DNA of 64,000 nucleotides, taken from positions 40,307 through 104,306 of the forward strand of contig CANLOW010000009.1 of NCBI GenBank assembly GCA_947493035.1. Reading direction: 5' to 3'. Each line of letters begins with the position of its first letter. The first letter of the stretch is position 1. Made by a program: the position numbers and the translations under genes. The notes under the pieces were generated by a model, which was given only the letters and a program-made list of their open reading frames with translations, was not told the DNA's origin and ran no database searches. Positions 35,405-45,362 of this stretch are shown here, one piece after another. The stretch is from an uncultured Aquimarina sp. (GTDB lineage: Bacteria > Bacteroidota > Bacteroidia > Flavobacteriales > Flavobacteriaceae).

Positions 35405-37543
35405 CTACAAAGAATTTATGGCATCCATTATTTTTTTATCACCGTTATCTTTTAGAATACCGTCTGTAACATATTCTTTTAAAATAGGTTTTATTTCGTA
35501 CTCTAATTTGTACCTAAAGTTGTCTTCCGAATAAATGAAATAACTATGTCCTAACTGCACGTCTTTAGGGTTAAATTCGTCCGATAGATGTTCGGAATTT
35601 GACTCATCTTCATTGACAAATAAAGCTTTTACCTTTTCAAAGCATTCAGTAGCAAAATACAACAGAGGTTCACCTTCTTTTTTATCTTTATTTAACTCCT
35701 CTTCGGTTAGTATTTTGGGTAACACATCTACAAAGGCAAAACGTCTCCGAATTGCATAATCTATTTGCCCAACGCTTCTGTCAGCGGTATTCATCGTACC
35801 AATTATGTATAGATTAGGAGGAAGGATTAGATTATTGCCTTCTCCTTCTTTTTCGTACATACTTTTAACAGGCTCTCCCCTATATTCTAATGCATAGATC
35901 AATTCTCCTAAAACACTAGATAAGTTAGCTCTGTTAATCTCATCAATAATAAGAACATACTTCTTTAAAGGTTCTTTTTCTTGAATCTGGTTGTTAAAAG
36001 TTAGTTCGTTGTCTTCTAAGAATTTTTGAAATAAATTTAATACACGTACAAAATAACTAGCATGCTGAAATGCTAATCCAGAAACGTTAGGGTTATTTTT
36101 TATATGCTGACGTTCGGTATTTCCATCACTGAATGTTTGTAGAATATCCTTAAATAACATTCTATTCCCATTTTTTACCCAACCACTTTTTTTCCCTTTA
36201 TATCTAAAAGCATCTGTATCTAGATTAATAAGACCTACATTTTCTGTTAGAGGGAGAAAACCGTCATATTTTTCGATCTCATCTAGAATATGGTCTTTAA
36301 AAGTATCAAAATATTTTTCTAATTGTAGTTCCTTACCTAATGTAGTATCGTCTTTTAAGTAATTTTTATAATTGGTATGCGCTTTTTTTGCAATCTTCGC
36401 TAAAACCTTGTTTTCTGTTTTGTAGGCGATAGTATCTCCTTCATTTTTAACAGTAATTCCTCTTACGAAGTCTTCATAGGTATACGAAGGGTGAAATTGA
36501 ATGATTTCTGTATTCTCTGCATTCAATTTAGAAGCAATCTCTTTAGCCATTCTAGTTTTACCTGTGCCTGGAGGACCCTGTAGAATGATTTGTTTTTTAT
36601 TTTCTAGCAACTTCGTAATACGATTCATAGGCTCGTTTTCAGAGTTTTTAATATGTGCTCTGTATTTAATAATTTCAGAATAATAATTATTAAAGAAAAA
36701 CTTTAAATCATCAGTAACTTTATTCTTACTGAAAAGATCCAGTTGTATTAGATTTTTTTCTATCCCTAAATTATTCCTAGATGGGTTATCTTCCCAATGA
36801 TTATAGCTAGATTGAAAAAGACCTGTGATAGTATTGTTACTCCATTTTGCTAATATATTGATACCAGTATCTCCCCAGTTTAAATAGCATCTTTTAGAAT
36901 CAAAGCCTTTTCCGTAACGATCTTGGATATTTATACAAATCTTCTCGTTAAAATAAAATTCCCATTCTTTAACCTGATTTTGAATACTCCCATTTTTATA
37001 TCCTTGTCCTGTATAAGAAAAATTATTGTCCTTGATTAAAGGAGCTATGTATTTTGAATATCCAATATGTGAAGTTGTTTTATTTTGAACATATTCTAAA
37101 TGAGCAACAAAATACTCTAATAGGTGCTTAAAGTCAGTATATGTTGTATTAAAAATCTCTTCTAAAGCTAACACTAAATTTTCGGTCAATCTCCATTCAA
37201 AAAGTCCATTCTCTAACGTTCTTCCTTTCATTGGTATTATCCAATACACATTTTCTCCCAGCTCATTTTTAATTTGGAAGTCGCCTAAATCTTTTTGGAC
37301 TGCTTTTGCAAAATTGGTGACTAAAGCAATAATAGAACTTGGTGAACTATAATATTTTGTTGCGATATGTTTACAAGTTGATCCATGATTAGGTTCTAAA
37401 AAGAATTTAATTAAAGTTTCTTTATATCTTTTTGAAGTAATCGTTTCATCTTCTAATATTCGTTTCCATTCGAAAACACTAATACCTAAATCTAGACCTT
37501 GTTCTCCAGATGCATTAGGTTTATCTAAAATGATTTCTTTCAT
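35405..37543 (-). CDS. mcrB: McrB-type AAA+ GTPase of a modification-dependent restriction system
   Basis: The 712-residue protein has a variable N-terminal half (about 1-300) that probably recognises modified DNA, then an AAA+ motor: Walker A GPPGTGKT (about 320), Walker B LIIDEINRAN (about 532), and the McrB sensor segment IGTMNTADRS with a following RRRFAF. It starts 3 bp after the hsdR stop and abuts mcrC, so McrBC is expressed as the tail of the type I R-M operon. The N-terminal domain is not the classical DUF3578 as far as I can tell, so the target modification is unknown. Confidence 0.85.
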   Translation of the reverse strand: MKEIILDKPNASGEQGLDLGISVFEWKRILEDETITSKRYKETLIKFFLEPNHGSTCKHIATKYYSSPSSIIALVTNFAKAVQKDLGDFQIKNELGENVYWIIPMKGRTLENGLFEWRLTENLVLALEEIFNTTYTDFKHLLEYFVAHLEYVQNKTTSHIGYSKYIAPLIKDNNFSYTGQGYKNGSIQNQVKEWEFYFNEKICINIQDRYGKGFDSKRCYLNWGDTGINILAKWSNNTITGLFQSSYNHWEDNPSRNNLGIEKNLIQLDLFSKNKVTDDLKFFFNNYYSEIIKYRAHIKNSENEPMNRITKLLENKKQIILQGPPGTGKTRMAKEIASKLNAENTEIIQFHPSYTYEDFVRGITVKNEGDTIAYKTENKVLAKIAKKAHTNYKNYLKDDTTLGKELQLEKYFDTFKDHILDEIEKYDGFLPLTENVGLINLDTDAFRYKGKKSGWVKNGNRMLFKDILQTFSDGNTERQHIKNNPNVSGLAFQHASYFVRVLNLFQKFLEDNELTFNNQIQEKEPLKKYVLIIDEINRANLSSVLGELIYALEYRGEPVKSMYEKEGEGNNLILPPNLYIIGTMNTADRSVGQIDYAIRRRFAFVDVLPKILTEEELNKDKKEGEPLLYFATECFEKVKALFVNEDESNSEHLSDEFNPKDVQLGHSYFIYSEDNFRYKLEYEIKPILKEYVTDGILKDNGDKKIMDAINSL

Positions 37544-37546
37544 AAG

Positions 37547-40500
37547 TTACACCCTATATTTCTTAAAATTCTCCGCGTGTTCAAAGATTTCTTTAAACAC
37601 TTCGTCTCGATCTACGGGTGGGTAGCCATTTTCACCTAGTAGGATAATGAGATCTACTTTTAGCTCGGCTTTGATATCGTTACGTTCGCTCCAATCGGTA
37701 TATTTGGCTTTATCATCTACAATAGCTTTAACTTCTTTAGCTAAAAATAACAACTTGTCATCAGGGTAGGTAAAGTCGTATTTTTCAGCTAATGTTTTAA
37801 GGATGTCATAAAAGGCTTTTTCTTCAAAATTAATTCCTAGCCCATCACCAGCGCTAAACTCATTTTTAATATCATATATTAAATTGGTGAGTTCGGTAGC
37901 AATGGCATCAAACTCTTCTCCATTATACGTATTTTCTTTTCGCTCGTTGTAGCGATCTAGGACAGATTGCATTTTTTTAGAAAATTCAATCCCCTGAATT
38001 TTGTTCACCTTCTTCATTTCGCCAATGGCCTTTGCTAAAAGCTTTTGAAGTAGCTGAATCTTAGTATTTGGAAGTTTGATTTTATCGATATTTTCTAAAT
38101 AGCTCGTATCAAAAATATCTTGTTCTACGGTATATTCGTCTCCCTGTTTTATGATCTCTTCGATACCATCACTTTCTAAAGCAGCAGCCACTTTATCACG
38201 CACATAGGCATTCATCTGTTCGGTGTCAGGAGCTTCGCCTTTGGTCAGTTTATATATTATAGAACGTACAGCAAGGTAAAAATGTACTTGATCTTTTTCT
38301 TCTTCTAGTATGCTTTCACTACCACTACAAATGTCATAAGCTGATTTTAGACGCTTTACCATTTCCATAAAGCGTTTCTTTTTTTCTTCAGTGGTCAAGG
38401 TAAATTCTGCAGCGCGATTTAAACAATGTAACTGTTCTAAAGGCTTTCCACTAAAATAACCCGAGGTGTCGAAGGTGTGGAAAAACTTGCTTAATACATC
38501 CAAATAGTTTTTAACGACTAATACCGATTTTTCGATATCCTCGAAGTTTTGACTATCCACGTTATTGTACATCGCTAGAGCGAGATTCATTTCTTTTTTA
38601 ATACCGATATAATCGACGATTAACCCTTTTCCTTTGCCTGCATATTTTCTATTGACACGCGAAATGGTTTGGATCAAATTATGACGCTGTACGGGTTTGT
38701 CGATATACATAGTATCTAAAAAAGGTACATCGAAACCGGTTAGCCACATATCGACCACAATGGCAATCTTAAAGTTCGATTTTTCGTTTTTGAACTGTCG
38801 ATCCAGTTCCTTTCGGTAGTTTTTATCTCCTAAAAGGTCATACAATTCTTTAGGATCATCTTTCCCGCGAGTCATTATCATTTTGATACGCTCCATGGGT
38901 TTGATTTCCTTTTTTTCTTTTTCCGAAAGTTCGGCTCCTTCCTCACAGGTTTTTACTTCGGCCCATTCGGGACGAAGGGCAATAACTTGTTGGTAAAAAT
39001 CGTGTGCAATAGTACGACTCGCACAGACAAACATGGCTTTACCTTTTATCGATGATCCTTCTGTAATCCGTGTTTCATAATGTTGAATAAAGTCTTTAGC
39101 AATAGCTGCTAAACGATCAGGATCGCCCAAAACCATATTCATATTCGAGCTTTCTTGTTTGCTTTTATCTACATGATATTCTGAAGCACCTTCTTCGATA
39201 GCACCTTGATAATAGTCTTCAATTTCTTTGAGTACTTGATTATTCAAGCTCATTTTGGCGGCACGCCCTTCGTAAACGATTCTTACAGTGATCTCATCCT
39301 GAACGGACTCGGTCATGGTATAGGAATCTACAATATCCCCAAATACTTCTAGCGTAGCATCTACAGGAGTACCTGTAAAACCAACATAAGTAGCCTTAGG
39401 TAACGAATCGTGTAGGTGTTTGGCAAAACCATACGATTTTTTAACTCCTTTTTCGGTTACGGTTACTTTTTGATCTAGGTTAATTTGACTACGGTGTGCT
39501 TCGTCGGAAATACAAATAATATTGGTGCGTTCGCTTAGTAGCTCAGTATCTTCATTAAATTTATGAATGGTCGTTAAAAACACGCCACCACTTTGTCGCC
39601 CTTTTAGCTTTTCTCTAAGGTCGGTTCTACTCGTAACACTTTGCACGACATTGTCTCCAATGTAACTTTTTGCCCCAGTAAACTGACCCGATAACTGATC
39701 GTCCAAATCTGTACGATCGGTAATGATAATAATCGTTGGGCTAGAAAGTACTGTACTTTTCATTAGCAAACGGCTAAGGAAAAGCATGGTAAAACTTTTA
39801 CCACAACCTGTAGTACCAAAATACGTACCTCCTTTACCATCGCCTTCGGGACGCTGATGGATGAGTATATTATCGTATAGCTTTCGTGTGGCATAGTATT
39901 GCGGGTAGCGACACACGATTTTTTCGTTTTTTTTAGAACTATCGGGAAAGAATATAAAATTACGAATGATATCTCTAAGAGTGTCTTGGTCGAACATACC
40001 TTTAATCATCGATTGCATACTATTGAAACCTTCGGCCTCTTTTCCTGAAAAAAACTGTCTGTCTGATGCTGCACGCCAAGCATAGAAAAACTCGTATGGG
40101 GCAAATAGAGACCCAGCTTTTGAGTTTACCCCATCACTGATGACACAAAAGGCATTGTATTTAAATAGCTCGGGGATATCACGTTGGTAACGTACGGTGA
40201 GTTGTTTATAGGCATCGTGTATACTAACATTTTCATTGATAGCAGTTTTGAATTCGAAAACCACTAAGGGCAAGCCATTGATGTACAAAATACCATCGGG
40301 AATACGTTTTTCAGTGCCTACAATTTCGAGTTGGTTAACGATTTTATAGGTATTGTTATTCGTATCACTATAGTCGATAAGGTATACCCAAATATCTTTT
40401 TGCGAACGGTCTTCGCGTTTTAAGGGAAATCCATCGGCAACCAGTTTCATGATCGCTTTATTGCTATCGTACAAATCGGAAGCTGAATACAATTGTAACT

Positions 40501-40696
40501 GACGAATGATTTGGTCGGCTTCGGCTTCAGTTAATTGTGCTGCTTGGTATTGTTGTAATAAAAAAGCCTTTAAGTCTTGGGTAATTAACACCTCCTCTTT
40601 TGAACGATCAATAGCACTACCCAACACATGAGGAATCTCTTGTTGCCCTAATAACTTTATAAAAGCTTGTTCTAGTTGGTTTTCGGTGAATTTCAT
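37547..40696 (-). CDS. hsdR: Type I restriction enzyme, R subunit
   Basis: The 1049-residue protein has the full HsdR layout: an N-terminal PD-(D/E)xK nuclease domain (PDGILYINGLPLVVFEFK, about 135-152), Walker A GTTGCGKS (about 292), helicase motif II ISDEAHRS (about 397), GFTGTP, and motif VI QTISRVNRKYAGK, then a helical C-terminal part that binds the methylase. It overlaps hsdS by 4 bp. It translocates and cuts DNA lacking the host methylation. It looks intact. Confidence 0.93.
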   Translation of the reverse strand: MKFTENQLEQAFIKLLGQQEIPHVLGSAIDRSKEEVLITQDLKAFLLQQYQAAQLTEAEADQIIRQLQLYSASDLYDSNKAIMKLVADGFPLKREDRSQKDIWVYLIDYSDTNNNTYKIVNQLEIVGTEKRIPDGILYINGLPLVVFEFKTAINENVSIHDAYKQLTVRYQRDIPELFKYNAFCVISDGVNSKAGSLFAPYEFFYAWRAASDRQFFSGKEAEGFNSMQSMIKGMFDQDTLRDIIRNFIFFPDSSKKNEKIVCRYPQYYATRKLYDNILIHQRPEGDGKGGTYFGTTGCGKSFTMLFLSRLLMKSTVLSSPTIIIITDRTDLDDQLSGQFTGAKSYIGDNVVQSVTSRTDLREKLKGRQSGGVFLTTIHKFNEDTELLSERTNIICISDEAHRSQINLDQKVTVTEKGVKKSYGFAKHLHDSLPKATYVGFTGTPVDATLEVFGDIVDSYTMTESVQDEITVRIVYEGRAAKMSLNNQVLKEIEDYYQGAIEEGASEYHVDKSKQESSNMNMVLGDPDRLAAIAKDFIQHYETRITEGSSIKGKAMFVCASRTIAHDFYQQVIALRPEWAEVKTCEEGAELSEKEKKEIKPMERIKMIMTRGKDDPKELYDLLGDKNYRKELDRQFKNEKSNFKIAIVVDMWLTGFDVPFLDTMYIDKPVQRHNLIQTISRVNRKYAGKGKGLIVDYIGIKKEMNLALAMYNNVDSQNFEDIEKSVLVVKNYLDVLSKFFHTFDTSGYFSGKPLEQLHCLNRAAEFTLTTEEKKKRFMEMVKRLKSAYDICSGSESILEEEKDQVHFYLAVRSIIYKLTKGEAPDTEQMNAYVRDKVAAALESDGIEEIIKQGDEYTVEQDIFDTSYLENIDKIKLPNTKIQLLQKLLAKAIGEMKKVNKIQGIEFSKKMQSVLDRYNERKENTYNGEEFDAIATELTNLIYDIKNEFSAGDGLGINFEEKAFYDILKTLAEKYDFTYPDDKLLFLAKEVKAIVDDKAKYTDWSERNDIKAELKVDLIILLGENGYPPVDRDEVFKEIFEHAENFKKYRV

Positions 40697-41856
40697 ACTA
40701 CTTGTTCAGTTTTTAGAGATTCGCTTGTTGAAAGTCTACTCAAAAGAATATTTTTAGTTTGACTAAGCAAGTTATTTTGAATATTGATATTCTTTTCGTT
40801 TGTAAAAAGTATATCAGTTATTTTATCAAATTTCTGAATAATCTTATTTATAGGTTTAACAACTTTAATTTGATTAAGTATACTTTGGGTTAATAGAGGT
40901 TGCCCAGTACCTTCACTTTTGCTATTGAGTTTTAAGTATTTTAAAAGATAAAAACAGTACATGTAAGTATTATCTCTTGACTGTGCACATATTGCGTTAT
41001 CACTGATCCAGCATTTAGAAATTATTCGGTATAAACTTCCACAATATGCTCCAACACGACCAATTGCAATTATATTTTCATAGTTAAATTCAGCAACAAA
41101 GTCAATAATACCATTCCCTCCATAAGAAGGATATTCGCCACGTTTATTTGGACGTTTTTTCCCATTTTTAAATAATACTACATCTTCTAAAACTCCATCT
41201 GCCCACCCCTCAGGAATCTCTTTATCCAATTCTTCATTATAAACCATTTTCCCACCAAAAGATTTATAAGGTTTCCCATTTTCGTCAGGAAATTCAAAAT
41301 CTACAAACCAATGTTTGTATAAGGCTTGGGCGGTTTCTTCTAGTTTTTTGTTCAGTTGTTCATTAAGTTGTATACGATTGACAACGGTATTGTATTCTTT
41401 AACAATTGCTCGTTGTTTATCGATGTGGGGGATGGGGAGTTCGACCTCACACATTTCATTCCAATCAAATGTTTCTCTAGCAGAGCCATGAGATTTAAAT
41501 CGTGCATAGCGATCAAATTCAGACCTTCGAAACCACATCATTAAATATTCGGGGTCTAACGCTTCATGGTCGATTACCTGGAAAACAGTGTATGCTTGTG
41601 AAACTATTGCAGCATCAAAGTTTTCTAAAAGTGCAACTGAAATTTTATCTCCATTTCGAGAAGTAACAGGACCATAAGCAAACTGAAATTTTTTAATCAC
41701 TTTGTATTTGGACATATCTGTACCCACCGTATTGGCAATAGATGGCATAAAGCATTTTTGAATACTTACACCTAGTAGCGTGTCTACAACTAAATCTTTG
41801 TTACGGATATTAATAGGTGTTATATATTCCCCAAGCTTTTTATAATTCGATCTCAT
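40693..41856 (-). CDS. hsdS: Type I restriction enzyme, S (specificity) subunit
   Basis: The 387-residue protein has two target-recognition domains separated by a conserved helical spacer (QLNKKLEETAQALYKHWFVDFEFP, about 165-188), with a second helical segment at the C-terminus. The first TRD covers about 1-150, and the second begins at EIPEGWADGVLEDVVLFKNGKK (about 210). Together they set a bipartite DNA target, which cannot be read from sequence. It overlaps hsdM by 17 bp and hsdR by 4 bp. No silent second S gene or inverted repeats for phase variation are seen nearby. Confidence 0.92.
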   Translation of the reverse strand: MRSNYKKLGEYITPINIRNKDLVVDTLLGVSIQKCFMPSIANTVGTDMSKYKVIKKFQFAYGPVTSRNGDKISVALLENFDAAIVSQAYTVFQVIDHEALDPEYLMMWFRRSEFDRYARFKSHGSARETFDWNEMCEVELPIPHIDKQRAIVKEYNTVVNRIQLNEQLNKKLEETAQALYKHWFVDFEFPDENGKPYKSFGGKMVYNEELDKEIPEGWADGVLEDVVLFKNGKKRPNKRGEYPSYGGNGIIDFVAEFNYENIIAIGRVGAYCGSLYRIISKCWISDNAICAQSRDNTYMYCFYLLKYLKLNSKSEGTGQPLLTQSILNQIKVVKPINKIIQKFDKITDILFTNEKNINIQNNLLSQTKNILLSRLSTSESLKTEQVV

Positions 41857-43411
41857 ATCCCAGCTCCTTAAAGACGTTTAGTAAATCCTTTTTCGATTGC
41901 TCTTCAGTTCGAAGTAACTCAGCAAACTCAGTTTGCAAGGCTGCCATTTTATCCCCAAAATCAATATTTTCATCTCTATTAATGAATTCAATGTATTTAC
42001 TAGGCACTAAAGAGTAGTCTTTTTTTCTGATTTCATCAGTTTTTGCCGAATAGCAAAATTCAGGAACATCTTCATAATGCTTTTCTATAAGTTGCCAATT
42101 GTGGTAAGTACTAGTTATTTTCTCAATATGATCGTTAGAAAATTGAATGTATTTCTTTTCAAAAGGTTCACCTATTTGTCTTAAATCCATAAACAGAATT
42201 TCATCATTCCGATCACGGTAATTCTTATTAACATCATTTAATGTAACAGTTCGTTCAGTTTTGTTTTTATTCAAAATCCAAAGAGTAACACTAATATCCG
42301 TAGTATAAAACATGTTTCTTGGTAAAATAACGATAGCCTCTACCAATCCATTTTCTACTAACTTTTTTCTAATCTTATATTCTTCTCCACCACCCGAAAG
42401 GGCTCCGTTTGCCAAGATAAATCCTGCCACTCCATTATCTGATAATTTAGAAACCATATTTAAAATCCAAGCATAATTGGCGTTTCCCGTTTGTGGAACT
42501 TCATAACCACGCCATCTAGGATCATCCACCAATTCATTATTCCCGCGCCATGCCTTTTGATTAAAAGGAGGGTTTGCCATAATATAGTCGGCCTTTAGGT
42601 CAGGGTGTTGATCTTTGGCAAAGGTGTCGGCGGGTACAGCACCAAGATTGGCAGCAATCCCACGGATCGCCAAGTTCATTTTGGCTAGTTTGTACGTTGT
42701 GGCTGTATATTCTTGTCCGTAGATAGAGACCTCTTTTTTGTTCCCATGGTGATTGTCGATAAATTTTACGGACTGTACAAACATACCTCCCGAGCCACAA
42801 GCGGGGTCGTAGATAATACCTTTGTAAGGTTCAATCATTTCAGCAATGAGGTTGACAATGCTTTTGGGCGTATAGAATTCTCCTTTTCCCTTTCCTTCGG
42901 CTAAGGCAAATTTGCTTAAAAAGTATTCGTAGACACGCCCAACAATGTCTTGCTGTGCGTCCTTTAGGGTATCTATATTATTAATCGTATCTAATAAAGC
43001 AGCCAACTTACTTACGTCCATATTTAAACGGGAGAAGTAATTGTCAGGTAAAGCTCCTTTTAAAGACGGATTATTTTTCTCAGTAGTATGCAGCGCCGTG
43101 TCAATAATCAAGGCAATATTGTCTTGTTTAGAGTGTTGTATAATATGGTTCCAACGAGAGGTTTCGGGCAGAAAAAAGATGTTCTTCATATTGTAGAACT
43201 CTTTCATCTCTAAATATTTTTCTTTGCCTTCTTCAATCAGTTCTTGTCTCCTTACCTCGAACTTATCACTGGCAAACTTTAGGAAAATTAAACTCAGTAC
43301 GACGTGTTTATATTCCGAAGACTCTACGGTTCCTCTTAATTTATTGGCAGAATCCCAAAGGGTTTCTTCCATTGATTTCTCTTTCTTCTTTGTTGCTGCT
43401 TTCTTAGCCAT
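41840..43411 (-). CDS. hsdM: Type I DNA methyltransferase, M subunit
   Basis: The 523-residue N6-adenine methylase has a helical N-terminal HsdM domain, the SAM-binding motif DPACGSGG (202-209) and the catalytic motif NPPF (280-283). It is the first gene of the leftward operon hsdM-hsdS-hsdR-mcrB-mcrC. The upstream gap contains two palindromic AT-rich boxes that may regulate the operon, which would help methylation precede restriction after transfer. Confidence 0.94.
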   Translation of the reverse strand: MAKKAATKKKEKSMEETLWDSANKLRGTVESSEYKHVVLSLIFLKFASDKFEVRRQELIEEGKEKYLEMKEFYNMKNIFFLPETSRWNHIIQHSKQDNIALIIDTALHTTEKNNPSLKGALPDNYFSRLNMDVSKLAALLDTINNIDTLKDAQQDIVGRVYEYFLSKFALAEGKGKGEFYTPKSIVNLIAEMIEPYKGIIYDPACGSGGMFVQSVKFIDNHHGNKKEVSIYGQEYTATTYKLAKMNLAIRGIAANLGAVPADTFAKDQHPDLKADYIMANPPFNQKAWRGNNELVDDPRWRGYEVPQTGNANYAWILNMVSKLSDNGVAGFILANGALSGGGEEYKIRKKLVENGLVEAIVILPRNMFYTTDISVTLWILNKNKTERTVTLNDVNKNYRDRNDEILFMDLRQIGEPFEKKYIQFSNDHIEKITSTYHNWQLIEKHYEDVPEFCYSAKTDEIRKKDYSLVPSKYIEFINRDENIDFGDKMAALQTEFAELLRTEEQSKKDLLNVFKELGYEIEL

Positions 43412-43508
43412 GTAATCGATTAACGTTAAATCTATTATAGGTATAGAGATTTAACTGTGAATATAAGTGTAATGGTTAAAAGAATGCAAGTATTCTGGTT
43501 ATATAATT

Positions 43509-43544
43509 CTATAATTACAGTTTTATATAGTACTATAATTATAG
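43509..43544. promoter_or_regulatory. Paired palindromic boxes upstream of hsdM
   Basis: CTATAATTATAG (43533-43544) is a perfect 12-bp palindrome, and CTATAATTACAG (43509-43520) is the same box with one change, 24 bp away. The stretch 43511-43531 matches 20 of 21 bases of 46173-46193 beside the partition genes. This suggests one DNA-binding protein acts at both places. The spaced boxes lie about 100 bp before hsdM. The rest of the 43412-43677 gap shows no gene I trust. Confidence 0.5.
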
Positions 43545-43677
43545 AAAACTTTGCTGTTACTTCAGAAAGCTCAGAAAACCTAGTTACTAAAGATAATTCA
43601 CAGCATAATTTGATTACTAGAAACCTCACTAACAAACAATCATTTCGTAAATTTATAAAGAACTAAATTTCAGATTA

Positions 43678-44118
43678 ATGATAAGAGAAATAGTGTATGT
43701 TGATATGGATGATGTCCTTTGTGATTATTCAAGGTCTTACTCTAAAGCTGTAGCTGAAAATCCACAAGTTAAGCACCCACAAAGTCAACTTAATTTTTTT
43801 AGAAATTTACAGCCAAAAACAGATGCCATCGAAGCTGTAAACAAATTAAATAGTGTTTTCGATGTATATTTTTTAACAGCTCCTTCGGTTAGAAATCCTC
43901 TGTGTTATACTGAAAAACGTTTATGGATAGAAGATCATTTTGGTTTAGAAATGACAAGGAAGCTAATCATATCTCCAAATAAAGGATTAAACAAAGGAAA
44001 GTATCTTATCGACGACCATATAGATGGTGCTGGGCAAGAAAACTTTGAAGGAAAAGTCCTTCAATTCGGATCTGATAAATTTCCTGATTGGAAAAGTGTT
44101 TTAGCGTATTTACTTTAA
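43678..44118 (+). CDS. 5'(3')-deoxyribonucleotidase-like HAD phosphatase
   Basis: The 146-residue protein has the HAD motif I VDMDDVLCDY (Asp nucleophile at about residue 9-11), FLTAPSVRNPLCYTEKRLWIEDHFG (motif II region) and a C-terminal IDDHIDGAGQENF (motif IV acid pair). This is the NT5C family, which dephosphorylates deoxynucleotides and is common in phages and mobile elements. It is the only rightward gene in this part of the element and lies convergent to a metallophosphoesterase gene. Confidence 0.82.
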   Translation: MIREIVYVDMDDVLCDYSRSYSKAVAENPQVKHPQSQLNFFRNLQPKTDAIEAVNKLNSVFDVYFLTAPSVRNPLCYTEKRLWIEDHFGLEMTRKLIISPNKGLNKGKYLIDDHIDGAGQENFEGKVLQFGSDKFPDWKSVLAYLL

Positions 44119-44124
44119 CTCTAG

Positions 44125-44757
44125 CTAAATATTTAAATCAATTGCTAAAGGTTCATTAGTTAGGGAATATCTATAATTTAATTGGCTAGCGTTGATAAAA
44201 GTAGTGTTATCTATTTGTTCTATTCCGTGCCCTTCATGTATATGCCCAAATATGTGAAGTTTCGGTTGTGTGCGATCAACTGCTTTTTTGAGTTCCTCGC
44301 ATCCGCACGACATTCCTCTCATATTTTTATCTAAGATGCCATAAGGTGGTCCATGTGTGATTAATATATCCGTTTCATTAGGGATGAGATCCCAATGGGT
44401 TTTAATTTCAGCACCTCGTTTTCGGTTAAATGCCCAATCCATAAATTCAGGCTGTATAGGAGATCCCCAAATTTTAATACCTTCAATAGTAATTTCCGAA
44501 TCGTTAAGATAGGTAACATCATCGGGAATTAAGGCTTCAATACTTTCGGGTGTTTCATTTTCAAACAAGAAATCATGATTCCCTGCGATGAAAATTTTGT
44601 AGTTAAAATCTTGTTCTGAAAACCATTTTAGAAATGCTTCTATTTGGTTTTTAGTTCCATGATTAGACACATCACCAGCGTGTATTAAAAGATCTCCTTT
44701 GGGTAATATTATATCTTCATGCCTTCCGTGAGTGTCTGATATTATTACTATTTTCAT
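44125..44757 (-). CDS. Calcineurin-like metallophosphoesterase
   Basis: I choose ATG 44757 (210 aa, MKIVIISDTHGR); an upstream TTG adds only three residues. The metal-binding motifs are all present: SDTHGRH, GDLLIHAGDVS, FIAGNHDF, ITHGPPYG and FGHIHEGHG. It is a small cytosolic phosphodiesterase or phosphatase; the substrate is unknown. As it shares the element with a cyclic-nucleotide-producing Cas10, a role in degrading nucleotide signals is conceivable, but it is 20 kb from the cas operon, so this is speculation. Confidence 0.82.
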   Translation of the reverse strand: MKIVIISDTHGRHEDIILPKGDLLIHAGDVSNHGTKNQIEAFLKWFSEQDFNYKIFIAGNHDFLFENETPESIEALIPDDVTYLNDSEITIEGIKIWGSPIQPEFMDWAFNRKRGAEIKTHWDLIPNETDILITHGPPYGILDKNMRGMSCGCEELKKAVDRTQPKLHIFGHIHEGHGIEQIDNTTFINASQLNYRYSLTNEPLAIDLNI

Positions 44758-44775
44758 CTTAAACAAAATAAAAAT

Positions 44776-45351
44776 TTATTGCTCTTTTTTAGGGTAAGGA
44801 ATCATTTTATAGCATTTCTTACCATCTAAAGACAAAATAAAAGTACCTCGATATTTTTTAGAAATCTTTTCCCAGGGCTTTTGGGCGTAAAAGATAGAGT
44901 TTACTTTTTTTACTAAAGACTTATTTTTATCAGAAACTTCTGTATATCTATTTAAGTATTTGGGCGTCCAGTTTTCAGCCTTCTCTCTTTTAGCTTTTAA
45001 TTTCTCTATATCGTATTTATATCTTTTCTGCAAAGAAGATTCTACAGCTTTATCGAAAGCGCTTTTAATTTCTTTTTTAGTGTTGATACGTTTTTCTAAC
45101 GATGCTATTTGTTTGTCAATATCACTAAGCTTTGTGGTTTTTTTCTTTTGATATTTAGAGTTTAGTATTTGGACACTATCTTCAACGGTTAGCGTAGACA
45201 ATTCGAAAGTTTCAAACTTTAATTTTAGATCGTGACGAACTCCTTTTTTTGTTTCTAGAAAAGCACTTACAGTTTCTTTTTCTAAAGATTGAGCTTCGAT
45301 ACTCCCTGTTATTGCAATTACTGTTAGTAGTCTTAGAAATACATTTTTCAT
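44776..45351 (-). CDS. Secreted coiled-coil protein of unknown function
   Basis: The 191-residue protein has a signal peptide (MKNVFLRLLTVIAITGSIEAQS). The mature part is highly charged and helical from about 65 to 130 (LSDIDKQIASLEKRINTKKEIKSAFDKAVE), probably a coiled coil, and ends with a small conserved-looking domain. No family is recognised. It lies 9 bp upstream of the phosphoesterase gene, counting from the TTG frame start, so the two are probably co-transcribed. Confidence 0.6.
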   Translation of the reverse strand: MKNVFLRLLTVIAITGSIEAQSLEKETVSAFLETKKGVRHDLKLKFETFELSTLTVEDSVQILNSKYQKKKTTKLSDIDKQIASLEKRINTKKEIKSAFDKAVESSLQKRYKYDIEKLKAKREKAENWTPKYLNRYTEVSDKNKSLVKKVNSIFYAQKPWEKISKKYRGTFILSLDGKKCYKMIPYPKKEQ

Positions 45352-45362
45352 TGATTTGTGTT

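Noticed and set aside
43457..43666. Small plus-strand frame before the deoxyribonucleotidase gene (69 aa)
   Set aside because: It covers the palindromic boxes, has no family similarity and unusual composition; more likely regulatory DNA.
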